Shown here in pieces: positions 9,627-17,822 of a DNA stretch of 64,000 nt. This DNA is from Flavobacterium praedii. Its GTDB lineage: Bacteria; Bacteroidota; Bacteroidia; Flavobacteriales; Flavobacteriaceae. Made by a program: the position numbers and the translations under genes. Location: contig NZ_CP113948.1 in assembly GCF_026810365.1 (NCBI RefSeq), positions 2,691,001 to 2,755,000 on the forward strand, given 5' to 3'. The stretch's first letter is position 1, and each line of letters starts with the position of its first letter. Under the pieces are notes generated by a model, which worked only from the letters and a program-made list of their open reading frames with translations, ran no database searches and was not told the DNA's origin.

Positions 9627-10202
9627 ATGGATTTTGATATAAAAGAGGTAATAACCGTTGGAATGGTACTTTTTGCTGTAATCGATATTGTAGGATCTAT
9701 TCCTATTATAGTAGGACTCAGAGCCAAACACGGCCATATTGAATCAGAAAAAGCTGCAATAGTAGCAGGACTTATTATGATTCTTTTTTTGTTTGTAGGT
9801 GAAGAATTTTTAAATTTAATAGGAATTGATGTTCATTCATTTGCAGTAGCAGGTTCGTTTGTATTGTTCTTTTTGGCCTTAGAAATGATTTTAGGCATTC
9901 ATCTTTACAGAGACGAAGAAGCAAGTTCAGCATCTATTGTACCACTGGCATTCCCACTAATTGCAGGTGCTGGAACAATGACTACCTTACTTTCTTTACG
10001 ATCACAATTTCACACCTTAAATATTGTAATTGCTATTGTCCTCAACATTATTTTGGTCTATATCGTTTTAAAATCATCCGGTAAAATTGAACGAATGCTC
10101 GGAAAAAATGGACTTGGTGTAATTAGAAAGACTTTTGGAGTAGTACTTTTAGCTATTGCTGTTAAATTATTTGCTGCTAATGTTAAAGGTTTGTTTGTGT
10201 AG
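9627..10202 (+). CDS. MarC family integral membrane protein
   Basis: The 191-residue protein has six hydrophobic segments and the MarC/UPF0056 hallmarks: VIDIVGSIPIIVGL near residues 18-31, VPLAFPLIAGAGTMTTLLSL near 110-130, and GVVLLAIAVKLFAANVKGLF at the end. MarC proteins sit in the inner membrane; the once-proposed role in antibiotic resistance has not held up, and substrates are unknown. It starts a plus-strand run of three genes (9627-11136). Confidence 0.88.
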   Translation: MDFDIKEVITVGMVLFAVIDIVGSIPIIVGLRAKHGHIESEKAAIVAGLIMILFLFVGEEFLNLIGIDVHSFAVAGSFVLFFLALEMILGIHLYRDEEASSASIVPLAFPLIAGAGTMTTLLSLRSQFHTLNIVIAIVLNIILVYIVLKSSGKIERMLGKNGLGVIRKTFGVVLLAIAVKLFAANVKGLFV

Positions 10203-10324
10203 AAAAAAAAATTATACTTTTATCCCCTAATATTTAATCTGTTTAAGTTTATCTCTTTTTGATTTAAAATCTACAACAAATTATTTTAAAGAAACTTCAA
10301 ACAGTTAAACAATATAATAAACCT

Positions 10325-10528
10325 ATGAAACTTTTTACTAATGTTTTAGTGCTTATTGCCATCGCACTTCTTATTTTTAATGTTACTTTAATTGATTTTA
10401 AAAATCCATTTTCAGGAGACAGTGCAATAGCTTTTATTGGTATAGTAGCTTCTTTTTGTGCGGTATTAATTCTATTAATTTTTAGAATATCAAAAAAAAT
10501 TGTAGAAAAAATGGACGATAATTCGTAG
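10325..10528 (+). CDS. Small two-helix membrane protein
   Basis: This 67-residue protein has two hydrophobic segments (about residues 5-24 and 36-57), the second followed by RISKKIVEKM, which predicts a cytosolic basic end. I do not recognise a named family. Its stop codon is only two bases from the ATG of the next gene, so it is probably co-transcribed and translationally coupled with the FAD-dependent protein. Confidence 0.7.
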   Translation: MKLFTNVLVLIAIALLIFNVTLIDFKNPFSGDSAIAFIGIVASFCAVLILLIFRISKKIVEKMDDNS

Positions 10529-10530
10529 CT

Positions 10531-11136
10531 ATGTTTGACACTTTAATAATTGGTGGTGGCGTATCTGGAATTTCATGTGCCATGGTATTGGCTTCAGCAA
10601 AAAACAAAAATTTTGTTTCCAATAAAAAAATTGGGATTCTAACCCATCAAAAGAATTCTGCGTTACAAGAAGCAGTATTTAACAATGCATACGGAATTGC
10701 TCCAGGCAAACTAGGTTCGGAATTACTCATCGAAAGTATTGAGCAACTAACCCATACATATCCTCATATTATTCAAATTCCTGAAGAGAAAGTATTGAAA
10801 ATTACGGGATACTATCCGGAATTTACTGTTACCACTAATAGGAATTCATACAAAGCAAAGACTGTCGTTATTGGCATTGGGTCTGCTAATACATTTGCTA
10901 TTGAAGGTTTAATGCAGTTTGTTGAAGCCCACAAAAAAGCACTTCCCGAAAAACAGAGAATTCAACTTAAAAATATCGACCATAAAGTAACCGAAGGTAT
11001 TTTTGCTATAGGAACACTTGCAGGATGGAGAAGCCAACTGGCAATTGCAGCTGGAAGTGGAGCTGCTGTGGCAACTGATATACTTACGTTATGGAATGAT
11101 GGGATACAAACACATTCTCATGATAGTATTCGATAA
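10531..11136 (+). CDS. Short FAD/NAD(P)-binding oxidoreductase
   Basis: The 201-residue protein starts with the dinucleotide-binding Rossmann motif LIIGGGVSGISCAMVLA (residues 5-21) and ends with GIFAIGTLAGWRSQLAIAAGSG, the FAD-contacting C-terminal motif of thioredoxin-reductase-like flavoproteins. It is much shorter than thioredoxin reductase (about 310) and lacks the inserted NADPH domain and a CxxC pair. The function is unknown. It may be a natural compact form and need not be a deletion product, because the frame is intact. Confidence 0.75.
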   Translation: MFDTLIIGGGVSGISCAMVLASAKNKNFVSNKKIGILTHQKNSALQEAVFNNAYGIAPGKLGSELLIESIEQLTHTYPHIIQIPEEKVLKITGYYPEFTVTTNRNSYKAKTVVIGIGSANTFAIEGLMQFVEAHKKALPEKQRIQLKNIDHKVTEGIFAIGTLAGWRSQLAIAAGSGAAVATDILTLWNDGIQTHSHDSIR

Positions 11137-11167
11137 TATACTTAAAAAAAGTCCAGTCTAAATACTT

Positions 11168-12763
11168 TTACTTTGTCAATTGAGGTCTTGAACTGCGTTT
11201 CAAAACTTCTTTAACCATAGGATCTTCTTTTAACATCAATTCATAAAACTTTTTGTCACCATACAATTGACGAGCAAACTCAGCATTCACGAATCGTTTC
11301 ACTAAAAGTTTATAATTACTTAAATCCACTTCCAACCCGTTTTGAAAAAGATATTTTTGAAAACTAATAAAATAAGCATCCGTAGCATTTACTTTTTCTG
11401 AAAATTGTTCGAAAGTCAATTTCGTAAATGCATTTCTATTTTTATCTAATTGTTCAAAAACAAAATGCCCTACTATCCCAGATTGCAATAGATAAGAAAC
11501 ATTTTCTGCTCCATGTTCTGCTTCCAAAGGCACGAATACATCGGGAACAATTCCTCCACCGCCGTAAACAATTTTACCTTTTTTAGTTTTAAACTTCAAA
11601 GAATCAACCACTTTGATACTGTCTTTTTTAAACAATTCACCATGCAAAAACCTACTATTCGACTCTTTAAAATATTCGTCATTCCCTTTGGAGTAGGGTT
11701 TTTGAATAGATCTTCCGGTTGGTGTATAATATCGGGCAATGGTTAGCCTAACCGCCGAGCCATCATTAAAATCCATTTCACGCTGTACTAATCCTTTTCC
11801 GAAAGAACGACGACCTACAATTGTTCCTCGATCATTATCCTGAATGGCTCCAGCTAGAATCTCACTTGCTGATGCACTATTTTCATTAATTAATACAAAT
11901 ACATCACCGGTTTCAAAACTACCCTGCTCGGTAGCGTATGTTTTTTCAGTTGGCTCTTTTTTGCTTTTGGTAAAAACAATCAAATCCTTGTTTTTTAAGA
12001 ACTCATCAGCAATTGCAATCGCAATTTCCATATACCCACCTCCATTATCACGAACGTCAACAACAAGCGTTTTAATACCTTGCTGTTTTAAAGATGTCAA
12101 GGCTGTTTTAAACTCGTCATAAGTAGTTTCGGCAAAACGATTAATTTTGATATAGCCGGTAGTTTTATTTAAAAGCAGTGCAACATCAACACTTTTTAAA
12201 GGAATAACATCACGTTGAATAGAAAACTTAAGTTTCTTTTGTTCTGATTTTCTGTAAACTGTCAATTCAATTTCTGAACCTTTTTCACCTTTTAAAGTAG
12301 CAAATAAACTATCATTGGGCAATTTTCGTCCAAATAATTTTGTTTTATTGGCAAATAAAATCCGATCACCTGCTTTGATTCCTGCTTTTGCAGAAGGGCC
12401 ATTTTTGACTGGATTAATCACTGCAACCGAGTCTTTATACATATAAAAATTGATACCGATCCCAACAAAATCGCCCTTCATCGTTTCTGCAATTTCTGCT
12501 TGCTCGCTTGCTGGAATGTATACCGAATGCGGATCTAATTTGGCTAAAATATTATCAACTGTTAGACTTACAATGGAATCGGTATTGACATCATCTACAT
12601 ATTCATTGTCGATAAAATCGATTAGTTTATTAAGTTTTTCTTTTGTGTTTTTTTTAGCCAAAAATGTTTTAGAAGAAGGTGAACCTGACAAACTCCCAAT
12701 AAAAATACCAAGGGCAAAAATGCCCCCAATAAAAATGGGTAAATATTTGTTGTCAAATTTCAT
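11168..12763 (-). CDS. S41 family C-terminal processing peptidase (CtpA-like)
   Basis: The 531-residue protein has an N-terminal signal anchor (YLPIFIGGIFALGIFIGSL), a PDZ domain (GINFYMYKDSVAVINPVKNG...GDRILFANKTKLFGR) and an S41 protease core with catalytic Ser in ENSASASEILAGA and Lys in GRRSFGKGLVQ. These periplasmic proteases trim or degrade envelope proteins. It is the last gene behind a dCMP deaminase gene. Its leader contains an element shared almost exactly with the thioredoxin-like gene at 53940-54557, reaching up to the start codon. Confidence 0.93.
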   Translation of the reverse strand: MKFDNKYLPIFIGGIFALGIFIGSLSGSPSSKTFLAKKNTKEKLNKLIDFIDNEYVDDVNTDSIVSLTVDNILAKLDPHSVYIPASEQAEIAETMKGDFVGIGINFYMYKDSVAVINPVKNGPSAKAGIKAGDRILFANKTKLFGRKLPNDSLFATLKGEKGSEIELTVYRKSEQKKLKFSIQRDVIPLKSVDVALLLNKTTGYIKINRFAETTYDEFKTALTSLKQQGIKTLVVDVRDNGGGYMEIAIAIADEFLKNKDLIVFTKSKKEPTEKTYATEQGSFETGDVFVLINENSASASEILAGAIQDNDRGTIVGRRSFGKGLVQREMDFNDGSAVRLTIARYYTPTGRSIQKPYSKGNDEYFKESNSRFLHGELFKKDSIKVVDSLKFKTKKGKIVYGGGGIVPDVFVPLEAEHGAENVSYLLQSGIVGHFVFEQLDKNRNAFTKLTFEQFSEKVNATDAYFISFQKYLFQNGLEVDLSNYKLLVKRFVNAEFARQLYGDKKFYELMLKEDPMVKEVLKRSSRPQLTK

Positions 12764-12830
12764 ATGTAGATACTATTTGTTTTTTATAGGATTCCGTTAG
12801 CTATCGGGAGGTATCGCCAGATCTTAATTG
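12761..12830 (-). repeat. Leader element shared with the gene at 53940-54557 (copy A)
   Basis: Both copies read, toward the start codon, CTGGCGATACCTCCCGATAG, then about 20 variable bases and CAAATANTATCTACATATG, which ends on the ATG. The middle is an imperfect palindrome around TCCCGATAGCTA. A weaker matching block (GACAGCT ... GCG.TTTCAT) continues at about 12892-12915. Copy B lies at 54555-54618. Confidence 0.65.
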
Positions 12831-12915
12831 GTACTTATCTCATCGTTTACTATTTTGTTTTGGTATTCGATGATTTTCGATTGCGACAGCTTCTGTCATG
12901 GCGCTTTCATTTCTA

Positions 12916-13347
12916 TTATTCTTCTAAATCTGGAATATGCTCAACTTCTATTCCTGCTTTTATTAAAAACTGAACACCCGAATCATCACGATATCCATTA
13001 TGATATACAACTCTTTTTATCCCCGATTGGTGAATTAATTTACTGCATTCTTTACAAGGCGAAAGCGTAATATACAGAGTTGCTCCTTCGCAAGACTGAG
13101 TTGATCTAGCCACTTTAAGTATAGCATTTGCTTCCGCGTGCAAAACATCCCAACGGGTCAATCCGTCTTCATCTTCACAACAGTTTTCGAATCCGGATGG
13201 CGTTCCATTATATCCATCCGAAATAATCATTCTATCTCTTACTATAATGGCACCAACTTGTTTTCTCTTACAATAAGACAACAAACCCCATTCGGTAGCA
13301 ATTCTCAAGTAGGCTTTATCGTATTTATTTAATTTCTTTTTTTCCAT
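12916..13347 (-). CDS. dCMP deaminase family protein
   Basis: The 143-residue cytosolic enzyme carries the zinc-dependent cytidine deaminase signature: HAEANAILKVA near residues 70-80 and TLSPCKECSKLI near 93-104. This supplies the His and two Cys zinc ligands and the catalytic Glu. Preceding elements (QVGAIIVRDRMIISDGYNGTPSGF) are typical of the ComEB/deoxycytidylate deaminase branch, which makes dUMP for thymidylate synthesis. It is three bases downstream of the HupE/UreJ-like gene, indicating one operon with the S41 protease gene following. Confidence 0.9.
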   Translation of the reverse strand: MEKKKLNKYDKAYLRIATEWGLLSYCKRKQVGAIIVRDRMIISDGYNGTPSGFENCCEDEDGLTRWDVLHAEANAILKVARSTQSCEGATLYITLSPCKECSKLIHQSGIKRVVYHNGYRDDSGVQFLIKAGIEVEHIPDLEE

Positions 13348-13350
13348 TTT

Positions 13351-13950
13351 TTATCTTTTCCAGAATTCACTTTCTAAAATCATAGGTAAAACTACACCAA
13401 TTATAAATGCAGACATCACTAATGTCCAATCTCTTTTTGAAAATCGGAATACTGTTTGTACAATGTACGACAATAGTAATACTACGATAACCACAACAAT
13501 TTGAGCAGCTTCAATCCCCAGAGCAAATTCGGCCATTGGCAATAGCTTTGAACTTGGGCTACCTCCCAAAATGGTTTTAAAATAATTAGAAAAACCCAGA
13601 CCATGAATGATTCCAAAGAAAAGCGTTACTATAAAAATCAAATTGACACTGCCGTTTTTGCTAGTCTTTCCTGCTGTAAACAAATTATATAAAGCGGTTA
13701 TTAAAATAGTAATCGGAATGAGCATCTCAACCACATTTACTTTAATTGCAATAATTCCAAAGACCGACAGAAACAAAGCTGTTGTATGACCTAAAGTAAA
13801 CACTGTAACCAAAAGCAAAATTCTTTTCCAATCATTAAAAGTGAAAGGAACAGATAACGCAATTAAAAACAAAACATGATCATAAGAATGTACATCTAAT
13901 ACATGTTTTAACCCTATTTGAAAGTAAATCAAAAAATCTGACATCGACAT
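13351..13950 (-). CDS. HupE/UreJ-like membrane protein
   Basis: The 199-residue protein has about six transmembrane segments and the HupE/UreJ features GLKHVLDVHSYDHVLFLIAL (residues 13-32, with histidines that may bind metal), FTLGHTTALFLS and GIIHGLGFSNYF. Characterised relatives are nickel or cobalt transporters of the hydrogenase/urease systems, but no such enzymes are nearby, so the substrate is open. It is the first gene of the run toward the dCMP deaminase and S41 protease genes. Confidence 0.8.
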   Translation of the reverse strand: MSMSDFLIYFQIGLKHVLDVHSYDHVLFLIALSVPFTFNDWKRILLLVTVFTLGHTTALFLSVFGIIAIKVNVVEMLIPITILITALYNLFTAGKTSKNGSVNLIFIVTLFFGIIHGLGFSNYFKTILGGSPSSKLLPMAEFALGIEAAQIVVVIVVLLLSYIVQTVFRFSKRDWTLVMSAFIIGVVLPMILESEFWKR

Positions 13951-14131
13951 AAATAAATAAAATTGATATGGGGTTGTAAACTTACGATTAATTTTGAAAA
14001 CGGAATATTTGATTGAAAAATCATTCTATAAAAAATAAAATACCGAAGTCAATTTATACAAAAAAACACCAAAAATAAAATCATTAGCAAAAAATTAATT
14101 ATCTTTATGTCAAACCTAAAACCCGATTATT

Positions 14132-14563
14132 ATGTCAATTTCAGATTTATTTAGCAGCGAATTTAATCAAAGAAATCGTGGACATTTTGCAGCCATCGTT
14201 CGAATAGCTTATGCAGATGGACATATAACTGAACCAGAACAAAAATTCTTGGATAAATTAGCCGTGGATCTTGAAATTTCTAACGAAGAGTACAAAGAGA
14301 TTTTAAAAGACCCTAACAAATTCCCAATCAATGCACCTTATTTGTATGTCGAAAGACTTGAAAACCTCTATAATCTAGCTAGAATTGTACACAAAGACCA
14401 TCAACTGGGAGATTTGCAAGAACATCTAATGGTTAAATTTGCTTTGGCATTAGGATTTACGCCAGGTAATGCAAATTATATTGTAAACAAAGCTTTAAAA
14501 TTAGTAGATCTCAATGTAGATTTAGACACTTTTATTTATGAAATGAAGAACATGAACAAATAA
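14132..14563 (+). CDS. TerB family protein
   Basis: The 143-residue all-helical protein contains AAIVRIAYADGHITEPEQKFLDKLA (near residues 20-44), the metal-binding-like acidic signature of TerB domains, and a second half-repeat ARIVHKDHQLGDLQEHLMVKFALALGF. TerB proteins are cytosolic and linked to tellurite and stress responses, but isolated copies like this one are uncharacterised. It stands alone and ends at a bidirectional terminator shared with the fbp gene. Confidence 0.8.
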   Translation: MSISDLFSSEFNQRNRGHFAAIVRIAYADGHITEPEQKFLDKLAVDLEISNEEYKEILKDPNKFPINAPYLYVERLENLYNLARIVHKDHQLGDLQEHLMVKFALALGFTPGNANYIVNKALKLVDLNVDLDTFIYEMKNMNK

Positions 14564-14564
14564 A

Positions 14565-14592
14565 AAACAGCTCCAAATTACGGAGCTGTTTT
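14565..14592. terminator. Bidirectional terminator between terB-like gene and fbp
   Basis: AAACAGCTCC pairs with GGAGCTGTTT around a 7-base loop, with A- and T-runs on either side. It lies directly after the terB-like stop and between convergent genes. Two copies of the 12-mer TTTATTCTTTGG follow (about 14597-14620). Confidence 0.75.
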
Positions 14593-14620
14593 CGGTTTAT
14601 TCTTTGGTTTATTCTTTGGT

Positions 14621-15640
14621 TTAATATTTACTCAATTTTGCTTTATACATAAATTCTTCTGCTTTTTTGACCATTTTTAAACTTCCGCAAAAGAAAGGCA
14701 CTCTTTCATGCAGCTCTGTTGGTTGCAATTCCATTATTCGATCAAAACCATCTGAGGCCTTCCCTCCAGCTTGCTCTACTATAAAAGCCATTGGATTACA
14801 TTCGTACAATAATCGCAACTTCCCTTTTGGTGCCTTTTTACTGGTTGGATAAATATAAATCCCCCCTTTGATCATATTTCGATGAATATCAGCCACTAAA
14901 CTCCCAATATATCTTGAAGTATAAGGACGATCTTCCTCCTCCAATTGACAATATTTTATATAATCTTTCACACCTTGAGGAAAATGAACATAATTCCCTT
15001 CATTGATAGAATAGATATTTCCATCCTCGGAAAACTTCATATTGGGATGTGAAAGATAAAAAGTACCTATGGCTGGATTCAAAGTAAATCCGTTTACCCC
15101 ATGGCCTGTGGTATATACCAACATAGTCGATGTGCCATAAATAACATATCCTGCAGCAACTTGATTAATTCCAGGCTGCAAAAAATCTTCTAAAGTTACT
15201 GGTGTACCAATTGGAGTTACTCGTCTATAAACAGAAAATATGGTACCCACTGTAACATTTACATCAATATTTGAAGATCCATCCAGAGGATCCATCAAAA
15301 CCACATATTTATTGTTATGACTACTATCACTTCCTTCTACTGTTATAAAATCATCATTTTCTTCAGATGCAATACCACAGACAATTTCACGATTAATCAA
15401 TGTTTGAATAAAAATCTCATTAGCATACACATCCAGTTTTTGTTGGTCTTCCCCCTGAATATTTTGTTCACCTGCCGCACCAATAATATCCACTAGCCCA
15501 GCTTTATTCACTTTATAATTGACCACTTTGGCTGCCAACCGAATAGAATTGATAATTCTGGATAATTCACCCGAGGAATACTGAAAGGCTTTTTGGTTTT
15601 CTATGATAAATTCACCTAGTGTTTTGTTTTGTTCTTCCAT
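14621..15640 (-). CDS. fbp: Fructose-1,6-bisphosphatase, class 1
   Basis: The enzyme dephosphorylates fructose 1,6-bisphosphate in gluconeogenesis. The diagnostic metal-site motif [20 protein letters not shown] is present near residues 113-132, preceded by [10 protein letters not shown] (metal-binding Glu pair). [20 protein letters not shown] near 277-296 is the C-terminal substrate segment. At 339 residues it has normal length. It is monocistronic and converges on the terB-like gene. Confidence 0.95.
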   Translation of the reverse strand: MEEQNKTLGEFIIENQKAFQYSSGELSRIINSIRLAAKVVNYKVNKAGLVDIIGAAGEQNIQGEDQQKLDVYANEIFIQTLINREIVCGIASEENDDFITVEGSDSSHNNKYVVLMDPLDGSSNIDVNVTVGTIFSVYRRVTPIGTPVTLEDFLQPGINQVAAGYVIYGTSTMLVYTTGHGVNGFTLNPAIGTFYLSHPNMKFSEDGNIYSINEGNYVHFPQGVKDYIKYCQLEEEDRPYTSRYIGSLVADIHRNMIKGGIYIYPTSKKAPKGKLRLLYECNPMAFIVEQAGGKASDGFDRIMELQPTELHERVPFFCGSLKMVKKAEEFMYKAKLSKY

Positions 15641-15730
15641 TACGAAATCGATGTAGTTAGTTTGAAGTCACAAATATCGTTTTTTTTGTGAAAATGAAAA
15701 GAATAATAGTAAGATAGTTTATCAGTATTG

Positions 15731-15738
15731 TATATTTG
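15731..15738 (+). promoter_or_regulatory. -7 promoter element for the GNAT-aspartate kinase pair
   Basis: TATATTTG matches TAnnTTTG, 72 bases before the GNAT start codon. Confidence 0.4.
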
Positions 15739-15810
15739 CTACATATATCACAAAAACAAGTTCCTAATTAACTGTTTTTTAATAGAATTCAAGAATAATA
15801 ATACGAAATC

Positions 15811-16320
15811 ATGAAAATACGCAAAGGAAAAAAAGAAGACATGAAAGGCGTTTTGGCTTTAATTCAAGAGTTAGCAGTATTCGAAAAAGAACCTGATGCT
15901 GTTTTGATCACTGAAGAAGACCTTATTAATGATGGTTTTGGAAAAAATCCCTTATTCGAAGTATTTGTTGCAGAGGCAGAAATTGACCCTAACGAGAGCA
16001 ATCATACAAAGGAAATTGTTGGAATAGCATTGTATTATTATCGGTATTCTACGTGGAAAGGCAAAACAATTCACCTAGAAGATTTAGTTGTAAAAGAAAG
16101 TATGCGTGGAACTGGTTTGGGGTATGCTTTATATTCTGAAATCATAAAACAAGCAAAAAAAGACAAGGTGCGAAGAATTGATTGGAATGTTTTGGACTGG
16201 AATTCTTCGGCAATAGATTTTTATAAAAAATCGGGAGCAAATGTTCTGGATGAATGGCGAGTTGCTCAGATGGATGAAGTAGGAATTAACAATTTTATAG
16301 AAAATAAATTAAGAAAATAA
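15811..16320 (+). CDS. GNAT family N-acetyltransferase
   Basis: The 169-residue protein shows the GNAT core: MKIRKGKKEDMKGVLALIQEL at the start, IHLEDLVVKESMRGTGLGYALYSE (acetyl-CoA pyrophosphate loop RGTGLG) near residues 88-111, and NVLDWNSSAIDFYKKSGA near 128-145. It resembles diamine acetyltransferase (SSAT)-type members, but the acceptor cannot be fixed. It is followed 57 bases later by the aspartate kinase gene, likely the same transcript. Confidence 0.88.
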   Translation: MKIRKGKKEDMKGVLALIQELAVFEKEPDAVLITEEDLINDGFGKNPLFEVFVAEAEIDPNESNHTKEIVGIALYYYRYSTWKGKTIHLEDLVVKESMRGTGLGYALYSEIIKQAKKDKVRRIDWNVLDWNSSAIDFYKKSGANVLDEWRVAQMDEVGINNFIENKLRK

Positions 16321-16377
16321 AATATGATTTCTCTTTAGAATAAATCTAAAATTTGAAATCTAAAATCAAAATTAAAA

Positions 16378-17634
16378 ATGAGGGTATTTAAATTTGGAGG
16401 TGCCTCTGTAAAAGATGCAGCCGGTATCAAAAACGTTTATGACGTTTTACAACAAGTAGGTTATGAAGATGTATTAGTAATTGTTTCCGCAATGGGAAAA
16501 ACAACTAATGCTCTTGAAGATGTTATTAAAAATTATTTTGACAAATCCCCTGAACTAAGTTCATCGGTACAAGAAGTAAAAAAATACCACAATCAAATTT
16601 TATTGGATTTGTTTGAGGATGAAAAAATTGAAGTTTTTTCGGCAGTAAATGCACTTTTTACTGATTTAGAATATTTCTTGGCCCATAATAAATCCCCTAA
16701 TTATAATTTTGTTTACGATCAGATTGTAAGTTACGGAGAATTAATATCGACTACTATTTTGAGTCATTTCATGTCTTTCAAAGGAATTCAGACTCAGTGG
16801 TTGGATGTACGAAACTTTATAAAAACAGATTCAACGTATAGAGATGCAGAAGTTGATTGGGAATTGACACAAAAAAATATTGCCAACAACATAAAACGCA
16901 AAATCCTGAATATTACTCAAGGTTTCTTGGGTTCCGACGAAAATAACTTTACGACTACTTTGGGTCGTGAAGGATCGGATTATAGTGCCGCTATTTTTGC
17001 TTATTGCTTAAATGCCGAAAGCGTAACGATCTGGAAAGACGTTCCTGGGGTTATGAATGCCGATCCAAGATATTTTGAAAATGCTAGTCTGCTAAATCAA
17101 ATTTCTTATCGTGAAGCCATCGAATTGGCTTTTTATGGAGCATCTGTTATTCACCCAAAAACGTTACAACCATTACAGAAAAAAGAAATTCCTTTATATG
17201 TAAAATCATTTATCAATCCTTTGTTGCCGGGAACTCGCGTTTCCAAAGGAGCTGATCTGGAACCTTATTTACCTTGTTTTATCGTAAAGAGAAACCAACT
17301 GTTGATTTCATTATCATCGATTGATTTCTCATTTATCATGGAAGAAAACATCAGTGAAATATTTGGTTTGTTTCACCAATTCAAACTTAAAGTAAATTTG
17401 ATTCAGAATTCAGCAATTAGTTTCTCTGTTTGTGTAGAAGATAAATTTGGTAATTTCAACGAACTGAATGCCATTCTTTCTAAAAAATTCAAAGTAGATT
17501 TCACCGAAAATGTGACATTATACACCATCAGACATTTTAATGAAAATGCAGCTCAAACGGTTGAAGAAAACAAAACGGTACTGCTAAAACAAGTGAGTAG
17601 AGAAACCATGCAAATTGTAACGAAAGAAAATTAA
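16378..17634 (+). CDS. Aspartate kinase (monofunctional)
   Basis: The enzyme phosphorylates aspartate, the first step to lysine, threonine and methionine. The N-terminal kinase motif MRVFKFGGASVKDAAGI, the TTLGREGSDYSAAIFAYCL segment near residue 200, and SVTIWKDVPGVMNADPRYF near 216 are intact, and the last roughly 120 residues look like regulatory ACT domains (LLISLSSIDFSFIMEENISEIF...). Length (418) fits. A strong terminator follows. Confidence 0.92.
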   Translation: MRVFKFGGASVKDAAGIKNVYDVLQQVGYEDVLVIVSAMGKTTNALEDVIKNYFDKSPELSSSVQEVKKYHNQILLDLFEDEKIEVFSAVNALFTDLEYFLAHNKSPNYNFVYDQIVSYGELISTTILSHFMSFKGIQTQWLDVRNFIKTDSTYRDAEVDWELTQKNIANNIKRKILNITQGFLGSDENNFTTTLGREGSDYSAAIFAYCLNAESVTIWKDVPGVMNADPRYFENASLLNQISYREAIELAFYGASVIHPKTLQPLQKKEIPLYVKSFINPLLPGTRVSKGADLEPYLPCFIVKRNQLLISLSSIDFSFIMEENISEIFGLFHQFKLKVNLIQNSAISFSVCVEDKFGNFNELNAILSKKFKVDFTENVTLYTIRHFNENAAQTVEENKTVLLKQVSRETMQIVTKEN

Positions 17635-17654
17635 AGTTTCTCCGTTTAAAACAC

Positions 17655-17693
17655 AAAAAATGGAAGTCAAGTATTTGGCTTCCATTTTTTTTT
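17655..17693 (+). terminator. Terminator of the aspartate kinase gene
   Basis: AAAAAATGGAAG pairs with CTTCCATTTTTT, with a short inner stem and a long T-run after it. Confidence 0.85.
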
Positions 17694-17792
17694 GTACAAA
17701 ACTGTTCTTCATTTCATTAAATAAGAAAAAACCATCATAACCAATCAATATTCTGAAGTCTTTAAATTAACAAATCATAAAATAATAAACAC

Positions 17793-17800
17793 TATTTTTG
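17793..17800 (+). promoter_or_regulatory. -7 promoter element for the large outer-membrane protein gene
   Basis: TATTTTTG matches TAnnTTTG and lies 23 bases before the ATG. Confidence 0.45.
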
Positions 17801-17822
17801 ACGCTTTGGAGTTATACTATTT

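Noticed and set aside
10531..11136. FAD protein as a truncated thioredoxin reductase pseudogene
   Set aside because: The frame is intact with both end motifs in place; a compact natural form is more likely.
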